Assembly (NCBI GenBank): GCA_963780895.1
Contig: CAWAEG010000007.1
Span: forward strand, 124,001-188,000
Direction of reading: 5' to 3'
Length of the DNA stretch: 64,000 nt
Source: DASQFI01 sp963780895
Lineage (GTDB): Bacteria > Acidobacteriota > Vicinamibacteria > Vicinamibacterales > SCN-69-37
Shown: positions 25,339-33,001 of the stretch, one piece after another
Layout: each line of letters begins with the position of its first letter
Numbering within the stretch: position 1 is the stretch's first letter
Made by a program: the position numbers and the translations under genes
Notes under the pieces: model-generated
What the model was told of the DNA's origin: nothing
Database searches by the model: none
The model's input: only the letters and a program-made list of their open reading frames with translations

Positions 25339-26231
25339 TGAAGCGCGCAGTGATTCTCGGCACGGTGCTGGCTGTGGGCACCCTCTCCATTGGGGTCTCG
25401 GCGATCCGCGCGCAGCAGCAGCCGGGCGTGATCACCGTGGACAAGATCAAGGACAACCTGTTCGTCTTGAGGGGCGGCGGCGGCAACACAGCCGTGTTCG
25501 TCGCGGCGGACGGGGTCGTGGTCGTGGATGCGAAGAATCCGGGCTGGGGCGCACGCATCCTCGAGAAGGTGAAAGAGCTCACGCCCAAGCCGGTCACGCT
25601 CGTGATCAACACCCACACCCACGGCGATCACGTGAGCGGCAACGTCGAGTTCCCGGCGACGGTCGACGTGGTGACGCACGAGAACACGAAAGTCAACATG
25701 GAGAAGCTCGACATCTTCAAGCAGAACAACAACCAGGGGATGGCGAAGCGGACCTTCAAGGATCGAATGACGATCGGGAAGGGCGCCGATCAGATCGATC
25801 TCTACTATTTCGGCCCGGGCCACACGAACGGCGACGCGTGGGTCGTCTTCACCGCCCTCGGAACGGTTCACGCGGGCGACATCTTCGCGAACAAAGGGCT
25901 CCCGAACGTCGATGGGGCCAACGGCGGCAGCGTGCTGCAGTATCCGAGCACATTGAACAAAGCGCATGCCGGCATCAAAGGCGTCGACATCGTGATCAAC
26001 GGCCACGCACCGACGCAGTCGACGTGGGCGGATCTGAAAACGTTCGCCGAATTCAATCAGGACTTCCTGACGTGGGCCCAGGCCGAACTGAAGTCCGGTA
26101 AGACGCCCGAAGATGCGGCCGCCGGATGGAAGGTGCCGGAAAAATACACGGGCTACTCGAGCCAGGCCCCGACGATCTTCGGCGGGCTGGCCGGACGACT
26201 GACGCTGCTGGCCCAGGAAATGAAAAAGTAA
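25338..26231 (+). CDS. Exported MBL-fold metallo-hydrolase
   Basis: 297-aa protein with signal peptide (MKRAVILGTVLAVGTLSIGV) and a metallo-beta-lactamase fold: HTHGDHVSGN around residue 90 (HxHxDH), GHTNGDAWV near 160, GDIF near 180, and a final NGHAP. These supply the dizinc ligands. Subclass is undetermined; quinoprotein-relay-system proteins have a similar gene context beside PQQ dehydrogenases. It is translationally coupled to the HupE-like gene and 25 bp upstream of the PQQ enzyme. Confidence 0.8.
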   Translation: MKRAVILGTVLAVGTLSIGVSAIRAQQQPGVITVDKIKDNLFVLRGGGGNTAVFVAADGVVVVDAKNPGWGARILEKVKELTPKPVTLVINTHTHGDHVSGNVEFPATVDVVTHENTKVNMEKLDIFKQNNNQGMAKRTFKDRMTIGKGADQIDLYYFGPGHTNGDAWVVFTALGTVHAGDIFANKGLPNVDGANGGSVLQYPSTLNKAHAGIKGVDIVINGHAPTQSTWADLKTFAEFNQDFLTWAQAELKSGKTPEDAAAGWKVPEKYTGYSSQAPTIFGGLAGRLTLLAQEMKK

Positions 26232-26256
26232 CGCGCATTCATCACGGAGAGACGCG

Positions 26257-28251
26257 ATGGGTCGAACGACACGGTCGGCGGGATTCGTCATCATCGTTGG
26301 CGCGCTGGTGGTCGTGGCGGGATGGGCGGCCGCGGCCCGGCAGTCGGCCCCGCCGAACGGCGGATGGCCGTCGATCGGCGGCGACGCCGCCAACCAGCGC
26401 TACACGCGGTTCAATCAGATCACGCCGCAGAACTTCGACAAGCTCGAAGTCGCGTGGGAGTGGAACGGCGCGAGCTTCGGCGACGTGCTCGCGCGGCCGA
26501 TCCCGATTTACGTCGACGGGATGCTCATCACGGTCGCAGGCGATCGCCGGTACGTCGTCGCGATGGACGCCGGCACCGGTGAAACGCTCTGGACGTTCCG
26601 GGAGCCGTCCACCTTCCGCTGGGAATACTCGATGCGGAAGAATCACGGCAAGGGCGTGGCCTACGCCAACATCGGCGCCCGCGACGTCGTGTACGTCGTC
26701 ACGCCGGCGTTCTTCCTGCACGCGCTCGACGCGCATACCGGCCAGCCGCTCGAGGGCTTCGGCGGCGCGGTGCCACTGAAGGGATTTCCGAAAACCGGGA
26801 CGGTCGATCTGTTGAAGGACCTCGGTCACCCGTACGATCCGGACAAAGGCATCCCGCTCGAGAAGGGCTACATCACGAGCTCGTCGCCGGCTATCGTCGT
26901 CAACGGCGTCATCATCGTCGGCAACTCCGCCGAGCAGGGCTACAATCAGTCGCGGCACGAAAACGTGCCGGGCGACATCCTCGCCTACGACGCGCGGACC
27001 GGGAAGTTCCTCTGGAAGTTCCGCGTGCTGCCGCGGCCGGGCGAGTTCGGCCACGACACGTGGGAAAACGACGCCTGGAAAACGACCGGCGATATTTCGT
27101 CCTGGGCGCCGCTCGCGGCCGACGCCGAACGGGGACTGGTCTTCGTCCCGACCAACGGCGCGACGATGGACTTCTGGGGCGGATTCCGGCCGGGCCACAA
27201 CCTCTTCAGCACGAGCCTGATCGCGCTCGACGTGAAGACCGGCAAACGCGTCTGGCACTATCAGCTCGTCCACCACGACATCTGGAACTACGACACGTCC
27301 ACCGCGCCGGTGCTGATGGACGTCACCGTCAACGGACGGCGCATTCCGGCGGTCGCGCAGGTCACCAAGCAGGCGTGGGTCTACGCGTTCAACCGCGCGA
27401 CGGGCGATCCGCTGTGGCCGATCGAAGAGCGTCCGGTCCCACAGTCGAAGATTCCCGGCGAACAGCTCGCCAAGACGCAGCCGCACCCGACGAAGCCAGC
27501 CGCGTACGACATGCAGGGGCTGAGCGTGAACGACCTGATCGATTACACGCCGGCGCTCCGGGCCGAGGCGTTGAAGGTGCTGGAGAAGTTCGACTACGGT
27601 CCGATGTTCTACCCGCCGCTGCACCGGGACAACGATCTCGGGAAAGTCGCCGCGGTCTGGTGTCCGGGCGATGTGGGCGGGACGAACATTGACGGCACGC
27701 CGGCGGTCGATCCCGAAGCCGGGATTCTCTATGTCCCCTCACAGAAGGGCTGCTCGTCACGCCTGATGGTGCCTGGCGCCGAGCGCGACAAGCAGGTCCA
27801 GCTGCCGACCGGTACCACGATCGCGAAGTACGCGGCCGCCGGCTCCGCCGGCGCCTTGACCGTGCAGGGCCTCCCGATCTACAAACCGCCGTACAGCAAG
27901 ATCACCGCGATCGACATGAACACCGGTGAACATCTGTGGTCGATTCCGATTGGGTACACACCTGACCGGATCCTCAAACACGCAGCGCTCAAGGGTGCCG
28001 AGCTCCCCAACACCGGCACGGGCCGGCAGTCACCGATCATCGTGACGCCGACGATGCTGTTGTATTCGGGCGAAACGAGCGACGGCACGCCGCACGTCTT
28101 TGCCGTCGACAAGCGGACGGGCAAGGAGCTTGGGAGGGTGAAAGTGCCGCGCCAGGTGCGCTACGGGATGATGACCTACATGCACGCCGGCAAGCAGTAT
28201 CTCGTCGTGCAGATGAATGGCGGGATCGCGGCGTTACGACTCAAACAATAA
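26257..28251 (+). CDS. PQQ-dependent dehydrogenase (quinoprotein)
   Basis: 664-aa exported eight-bladed beta-propeller dehydrogenase. After the N-terminal membrane segment it shows repeated tryptophan docking turns (MDAGTGETLWTFRE, YDARTGKFLWKFRV, LDVKTGKRVWHYQLVHHDIW, DMNTGEHLWSIPIG). The HHDIWNYDTSTAPVL region resembles the PQQ/Ca site of glucose and alcohol dehydrogenases. There is no haem-binding CxxCH, so electrons must go to an external carrier or quinone. GGAGAGACGCG precedes the ATG. It ends the coupled run that starts with GH109. Confidence 0.85.
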   Translation: MGRTTRSAGFVIIVGALVVVAGWAAAARQSAPPNGGWPSIGGDAANQRYTRFNQITPQNFDKLEVAWEWNGASFGDVLARPIPIYVDGMLITVAGDRRYVVAMDAGTGETLWTFREPSTFRWEYSMRKNHGKGVAYANIGARDVVYVVTPAFFLHALDAHTGQPLEGFGGAVPLKGFPKTGTVDLLKDLGHPYDPDKGIPLEKGYITSSSPAIVVNGVIIVGNSAEQGYNQSRHENVPGDILAYDARTGKFLWKFRVLPRPGEFGHDTWENDAWKTTGDISSWAPLAADAERGLVFVPTNGATMDFWGGFRPGHNLFSTSLIALDVKTGKRVWHYQLVHHDIWNYDTSTAPVLMDVTVNGRRIPAVAQVTKQAWVYAFNRATGDPLWPIEERPVPQSKIPGEQLAKTQPHPTKPAAYDMQGLSVNDLIDYTPALRAEALKVLEKFDYGPMFYPPLHRDNDLGKVAAVWCPGDVGGTNIDGTPAVDPEAGILYVPSQKGCSSRLMVPGAERDKQVQLPTGTTIAKYAAAGSAGALTVQGLPIYKPPYSKITAIDMNTGEHLWSIPIGYTPDRILKHAALKGAELPNTGTGRQSPIIVTPTMLLYSGETSDGTPHVFAVDKRTGKELGRVKVPRQVRYGMMTYMHAGKQYLVVQMNGGIAALRLKQ

Positions 28252-28563
28252 AGCGCTTCTGAAAAGCTTGGGTCGGTACGACCGGTCTGGAAAGCGCTCG
28301 TCGGTACGACGGGACCTGAAAAGCGCCCGTCGGTACGGCGGGTACGCGGAACCTGAAGCTTGTCATCTTCTTTGGTTGGATTCTGACGCGCCCGTCGAGC
28401 GGGCCTTAAGTCCTGCGTGTGAAGACGAACCAACCCAAAAAAAGATGACGAGCGTCAGTTCATTCCTGGGACCCGCCGTACCGACGAGCGCTTTTCAGAC
28501 CCGTCGTACCGACATGTGCTTTCCAGACCCATCGTACCGACGAGCGCTTTTTAGAAGCGTTTC
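28252..28563. repeat. Family 3 repeat array, large inverted structure
   Basis: About 310 bp built from imperfect 27-30 bp units of the type GTCGTACCGACGAGCGCTTT. Three are in one orientation on the left (28252-28345) and three in the other on the right (28475-28560). The central inverted pair is GTCATCTTCTTTGGTTGG (28361-28378) and CCAACCCAAAAAAAGATGAC (28430-28449), around a small GCGCCCGTCGAGCGGGC hairpin. It fills the gap between the PQQ dehydrogenase and a convergent hypothetical gene. Related pieces are at 21396 and 31078. Confidence 0.8.
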
Positions 28564-29040
28564 TTACCCAGCGAACCGCCGCCGCTCGAGGAACCCCATC
28601 TCCTGGCGGAATCGCTCGATGCGAGCGCGTTCGGCTCTCAGGTACTCGCACGCCTCGTGGATCTTCTGCGGCGACATCCCCGGCCGGCGGGCGATGTCCT
28701 CGCCCCACGCGATCAGGTTCTCATAGCCCGAGACAATGGCGAGGACCTCGCGACGTTCGATCTCCGTCAGGCCGCGCCAGCGTTCGTCATCGGGGCCGTC
28801 GCCGGGCTGCCATTCGCTGATAGGCGACGGGATCGCAGTCAGGATTCGCGCGTGCTCGGTCAGCTCATCGACGAGCTCGCAGATGGCCTCCCCAAGCGTC
28901 GAGTCGTGTCGCTCGTCGCCCGTGTCGAGCAACGGAACGCCATCCGGGTCGCCGGGAGACTGAAGAAGACGCTGCAGGAGCAGCAACCGCCGATGCATCC
29001 GCCCGACGCGGTCCTTCAGACTCGGATCGGCGCTCCTCAT
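28564..29040 (-). CDS. Hypothetical helical protein
   Basis: 158-aa soluble protein, predominantly alpha-helical and charged, with a central Pro/Gly/Asp-rich loop (SEWQPGDGPDDERW). No signal peptide or membrane segment. I do not recognise a family. Its stop codon abuts the family 3 repeat array, and its start is followed upstream by a gap of about 170 bp holding the duplicated peroxidase tail. Confidence 0.55.
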   Translation of the reverse strand: MRSADPSLKDRVGRMHRRLLLLQRLLQSPGDPDGVPLLDTGDERHDSTLGEAICELVDELTEHARILTAIPSPISEWQPGDGPDDERWRGLTEIERREVLAIVSGYENLIAWGEDIARRPGMSPQKIHEACEYLRAERARIERFRQEMGFLERRRFAG

Positions 29041-29120
29041 TTTTTTAGGGCGTGCTGCACCGGCGTCCGACGAGCGGTCACAGAGGCCGCCGGCGAGAGC
29101 CGGACGCGGGGATTATACGC

Positions 29121-29166
29121 TCATCCTCGCGGTTTCCACGTCTGAAACGCGTTTTCGACGCCAGCA
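29121..29166 (-). repeat. Duplicated 3' end of the haem peroxidase gene
   Basis: Read on the minus strand this segment would encode AGVENAFQTWKPRG and a stop. It closely matches the true peroxidase tail GVENAFAPWKPRG-stop at 29210-29256, located 43 bp away. It is a second copy of the last codons and stop, left over from tandem duplication or copied DNA. Confidence 0.6.
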
Positions 29167-29209
29167 GCGGAAGACACGTTCAGGCAGGCGAGCCCGCCGA
29201 TGGTACCCG

Positions 29210-30991
29210 TCACCCTCGCGGTTTCCATGGCGCAAACGCATTCTCGACACCCTGCAGCGCCGGTTTGACCTCCGGGACGTGCCTCGCGAGCAGCGCCAGC
29301 ATCGTCGTCTTCGTGATGTAGTCGGTGCCGAACTCCGTGTAGAGCCTGGCGCCGTAGTCGTCTGTGAAGAAGCGGTCGCTCTTCAGGCGGCGTGACGCCA
29401 TCAGGACGAAGATCCGAAACGCCGTGTCGCTGAAGCCGAAGCCATCCGGCAGCGGCTCGGCGAAGAGCCCGGTCATCAGGTCCACCATCTCGATGTTGTT
29501 CTCGTAGACCTTCTTGATCTGCTTGCGCCACTCCGGGTTGTCGGTGATCTCGTCGAACGACGCCAGCGGCTCCTTGTGCACCAGGCGGCGGAACTGGTTG
29601 TAGCGGGGCACGCCGCGCTCGCGGTCTCGGAGGATGTCCACCGCCGCCAGATCGAAACGCTCGCCGTTGTCACGCGTCAGGTTCTGCAGGTGCTTCGGAT
29701 AGTTGTGAAGCGTGATGGCGCCGGGGTGTGACACGCCGAACGTATAGAACAGGTCCGCCATCGAGTGCCGCTCGACGACCGCCCGCGTCTTGCGCCCGGC
29801 GATGTCCGGCAGCGACCGGCGGTCGATTTCGCCGCCGGTCGCGTTCGATCGGAACACCACTTCGTCCGGGATGAGCGGGTGCATGCGATAGACGGCGACG
29901 AATTCCTCGGTCAGCGAGTAGGGCGCCGTGTGATGGTCGGCTTTCGATCCGATGATGCCGCCCAGCAGCTCGTCGTCGCCGATGAAGGCGAAGACCTCCT
30001 GCAGGTCCGGGTTCACCAGCCCGTTCCAATTCGTATTCATCGCCATCTTCACGACGGGGTGGGGAAGGATCGCGGGCGTCCATTCGACGGTGTGAATCTT
30101 GGCCATCAGCGCCGAGTTGATGAGCTTCGCCGTCGCGAAGAGCTGGTTGTCGGTCCAGCCGCGATTGAGCTTCGCCAGCTCGTCGCACAGGTAGTTGTGC
30201 TCGAGCGCGAAGAGCGTGTGCAGCATCGACAGGCCAATCCACCAGTTGTCGGTGAAGCCGGTGCAGTCGAGCCCGGTGGCCGGATCGACCGGGAGCAGCT
30301 TCCCGGACGCTTCCATCATCAGCTTGCCGCCCTGGCCGCTGCGGAGGCTGGCGGCCACAGCGGTCTCGCAGCCGTACACCTGCGACGCGTCCCACCAGTG
30401 GCTGTTGCTGTTGGTGTACGCGGGCGGACGCGTGGAGCCGGCCGGCCCCGGATCGGGCACGCTCCGACCGACCTGCATTTTGCCGCCCTGCCAGTCGTCG
30501 CCTGGCGCCAGCGGGATCTCAATCCCATCGGCGGGCGCGGACTTCTTGTGCACGAACCAGTCGTGGACCATGAACTGAATCCACGACGCGGCCATCAGGT
30601 TGAGGATGGTCGCGGGCTTGAACTCGTCGCGCGTCATCAGCTCACGGCTCACGATGCGCGGATTCGGAACCAGCAGGTTGGCGGTATCGGGGAAGACATG
30701 CTCGAGCGGGACGTTCCGCCCGAACCGCCGGCCCGCACTGCCCATCGCCGGATACTGCAGGTCGTTGTGTGTCCCCTCGATCGTGCGCTCGTTGCGCAAC
30801 GCCGGATCGAGATCGGCGGGGATCGGCTTTTTCTCGAGCGCCGGCTCCTCAGTGTCGTGCAGATTCTTGGCGCGAAGCTCGTTGCGGATCTCGATGAGCC
30901 TGGGCATCGCGAGCAGATCCGGCAGCTTGTACCAGGGTCGGCGATTCTGCAGGAAGCTTCCGATACGGCCGAGCAGCGTCTCGTCGGGCAT
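29210..30991 (-). CDS. Animal-type (cyclooxygenase-like) haem peroxidase
   Basis: 593-aa protein of the peroxidase-cyclooxygenase superfamily. The distal haem side is seen in ASWIQFMVHDWFVH (about residue 140), a helix LHTLFALEHNYLCDEL follows near 250, and the substrate-channel-like segment YRMHPLIPDEVVF lies near 365. The start is placed at 30991, where GAGGG sits at a suitable distance; another ATG lies six bases upstream. Relatives oxidise fatty acids or halides. No signal peptide is visible. The reaction here is unknown. Confidence 0.82.
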   Translation of the reverse strand: MPDETLLGRIGSFLQNRRPWYKLPDLLAMPRLIEIRNELRAKNLHDTEEPALEKKPIPADLDPALRNERTIEGTHNDLQYPAMGSAGRRFGRNVPLEHVFPDTANLLVPNPRIVSRELMTRDEFKPATILNLMAASWIQFMVHDWFVHKKSAPADGIEIPLAPGDDWQGGKMQVGRSVPDPGPAGSTRPPAYTNSNSHWWDASQVYGCETAVAASLRSGQGGKLMMEASGKLLPVDPATGLDCTGFTDNWWIGLSMLHTLFALEHNYLCDELAKLNRGWTDNQLFATAKLINSALMAKIHTVEWTPAILPHPVVKMAMNTNWNGLVNPDLQEVFAFIGDDELLGGIIGSKADHHTAPYSLTEEFVAVYRMHPLIPDEVVFRSNATGGEIDRRSLPDIAGRKTRAVVERHSMADLFYTFGVSHPGAITLHNYPKHLQNLTRDNGERFDLAAVDILRDRERGVPRYNQFRRLVHKEPLASFDEITDNPEWRKQIKKVYENNIEMVDLMTGLFAEPLPDGFGFSDTAFRIFVLMASRRLKSDRFFTDDYGARLYTEFGTDYITKTTMLALLARHVPEVKPALQGVENAFAPWKPRG

Positions 30992-31077
30992 GGGCATCCC
31001 TCGAATTGCGCCGCGAAGAGCTGAGAAGGGAGGCGGAAAAGTCTGGCACGCAAACGCAGCAGAGTCAAAGGGTGATG

Positions 31078-31118
31078 TCGTACCGACAAGTGCTTTCCAC
31101 TCCTATCGTACCGACTGC
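31078..31118. repeat. Family 3 repeat fragment
   Basis: Two units, GTCGTACCGACAAGTGCTTT and ATCGTACCGACTGCGG, in the divergent gap between the peroxidase and CHAT genes. They match the units at 28475-28560. Confidence 0.6.
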
Positions 31119-31175
31119 GGCCTCACGTCCGACGCTGCCAGTCTGTTCCCGAAACCGTGGGAGAATGCCGCCGCA

Positions 31176-32990
31176 ATGGCCAAGAAGTCACGCCCCACCT
31201 CGAGTCCGACCGAGCCTCCCGTTCAATCAGCGTCGACCACTGTTGAAGCCGAGCGGGCGATCGTTGTCGCCCGCGGAGGCCAACGCCGGATCGACGTCAC
31301 GCTCGTGCACGGCAGCATCCTCGACGTGCCGACACGCGCGATCGTGCTCGGACTGTTTCGAAACGTCGATCCCGGCGGCGCGGCGAAGGCGATCGACAAT
31401 CGTCTCGGCGGCGCGCTGACCGAGCTGATGCGATCGCGGACGGTGTCGGCCGAGGCCGGCACGGTCTTCGTTCTTCCCACGGCACGCACCGGCCTCCTCG
31501 CCGAGATGGTCGTCTTCGCCGGCCTCGGGCCGTTCGATCGATTCAATTCGAGCGTGATCCAGCTCGTCTCCTCGAACCTCGTCCGGACGCTCGTGCGGGG
31601 CAACGTCGAGGAATTCTCGGCGGTGCTCTTCGGCGGCGGCTCCGGTTTCGACGTGCGCGAATGCGCGCAGCACCTGCTCCGCGGCGTCCTCGGCAGCTTG
31701 CGCGACGTCGATCCGAGTCACCGGTTTCGCGGCATCACGATCTGCGAGCTGGACGCGGCGAAGTTCGATCAAATCCGCGACGAGATCTACAAAGGCTGCC
31801 GGGACGAGTTCTGCCGCGACGTCGACGTGGTCGTGCGCGAACGGCGGCTGCCGGTCCCCGAACGCACGCCGGTCCGGACAGGCGCCCCGGCGGTCAAGCC
31901 GAAGCCGGGCGAAGGCGAGCCGCTGTACCTGCTCGTGCGCACCGATGCCGCGACGAGCACGAAGCTGACGCTTCGGTGTGCCGTGTTGACGTCGGGCAGC
32001 AAGGCCGCGGTGCTCGAGGGCGTGTGCGAGGTCCCGCGGCGTGCGCTCGATTCGGAACTGGGCGCGATCGAGGACCTGAGCTTCAATACGGCGGTGCTCA
32101 CGAAGCTCGGCCAGCGGCTGGCGCGCCTCGCGCTGCCCGAGTCCGTCAGGACCGAGCTGGCCAAGTCCAAACCGCGGCACGTCGCGGTCGTGCACGATTT
32201 GGAATCCGCGCGTCTGCCGTGGGAATGCCTCGACCTCGACGGTTGGATTCCCGCGCTGACCGGCGGCATGAGCCGCCGCTACGTCGCGAACAACCTGGCG
32301 GTCGGCCGGTGGTCGGAACATCGCGTCACCGACCGCGAGCTGGCCTTGCTGCTCATCGTCGATCCGACGAGCGATTTGCCGGGTGCAGTGGTCGAATCCG
32401 AGGGCATTCGCAAGCTCGTCGCGGCCGACCCGCGCGTCCGCGTGACCACGCTCGTGAAGGGCGAGGCGACGCGGGACGCCGTGCTGCACCACTTCCGCTC
32501 AGAACGCTTCGACGCCATTCACTACGCCGGCCATGCCCATTTCGATCCGCAGGTGGTGGGTGAGAGCGGGATCCGCTGTGCGGACGGCCCGTTGCGCGCG
32601 CTCGATCTCCTGAACCTGCGCAGCCTGCCGCCGTTGCTCTTCTTCAACGCGTGCGAGTCCGGCCGGTTGAGGAAGCTGAGGAAGCTGCGGTCCGACCGCA
32701 GCGAGCCGTCGCGGAAAGCCGCGCGGAAGACGCTTTCGGATACGGTCGGATTCGCCGAGGCGTTCATGAGATACGGCGTCATGAATTACGTGGGGACCTA
32801 CTGGCCGGTCGGCGACGACTCGGCGGCCGGCTTCGCGCGCGCGTTCTACAGCGCGCTGCTCGACGGACAGGCGATAGGCCCGGCGCTCATCAGCGGCCGG
32901 CAAGTGGTGCAGAAGACGGACTCAGTGGACTGGGCGGATTACATCCATTACGGGGATCCGCGGTTCACGCTCAAGAAATCCACATCGTGA
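31176..32990 (+). CDS. CHAT-domain cysteine protease with N-terminal M17-N (macro-like) domain
   Basis: 604-aa cytoplasmic protein. Residues about 35-215 resemble the N-terminal, ligand-binding domain of leucyl aminopeptidases (RAIVLGLFRNVDPGGAAKAI, then MVVFAGLGPFDRF), but the M17 catalytic domain is absent. A middle beta/alpha region follows, and the C-terminal third is a CHAT caspase-like domain with the dyad His in HYAGHAHFD (about 452) and Cys in LLFFNACESG (about 493). It ends WADYIHYGDPRF, typical of CHAT. The start at 31176 is chosen because upstream codons translate repeat DNA. CHAT proteases act in regulated-death and defence systems; the M17-N domain may sense a nucleotide or peptide ligand. 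Confidence 0.78.
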   Translation: MAKKSRPTSSPTEPPVQSASTTVEAERAIVVARGGQRRIDVTLVHGSILDVPTRAIVLGLFRNVDPGGAAKAIDNRLGGALTELMRSRTVSAEAGTVFVLPTARTGLLAEMVVFAGLGPFDRFNSSVIQLVSSNLVRTLVRGNVEEFSAVLFGGGSGFDVRECAQHLLRGVLGSLRDVDPSHRFRGITICELDAAKFDQIRDEIYKGCRDEFCRDVDVVVRERRLPVPERTPVRTGAPAVKPKPGEGEPLYLLVRTDAATSTKLTLRCAVLTSGSKAAVLEGVCEVPRRALDSELGAIEDLSFNTAVLTKLGQRLARLALPESVRTELAKSKPRHVAVVHDLESARLPWECLDLDGWIPALTGGMSRRYVANNLAVGRWSEHRVTDRELALLLIVDPTSDLPGAVVESEGIRKLVAADPRVRVTTLVKGEATRDAVLHHFRSERFDAIHYAGHAHFDPQVVGESGIRCADGPLRALDLLNLRSLPPLLFFNACESGRLRKLRKLRSDRSEPSRKAARKTLSDTVGFAEAFMRYGVMNYVGTYWPVGDDSAAGFARAFYSALLDGQAIGPALISGRQVVQKTDSVDWADYIHYGDPRFTLKKSTS

Positions 32991-33001
32991 GCATCGTACG
33001 G

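Noticed and set aside
25002..26393. Long minus-strand frame across the HupE/MBL genes
   Set aside because: Antisense shadow of two well-supported genes.
28252..28563. Repeat array that could be taken for a CRISPR
   Set aside because: Units are imperfect, occur in both orientations, have no uniform unique spacers, and no cas gene is present.
31176..32990. CHAT gene product as a leucyl aminopeptidase
   Set aside because: Only the non-catalytic N-terminal M17 domain is present; the metal-binding C-terminal domain is absent and replaced by CHAT.
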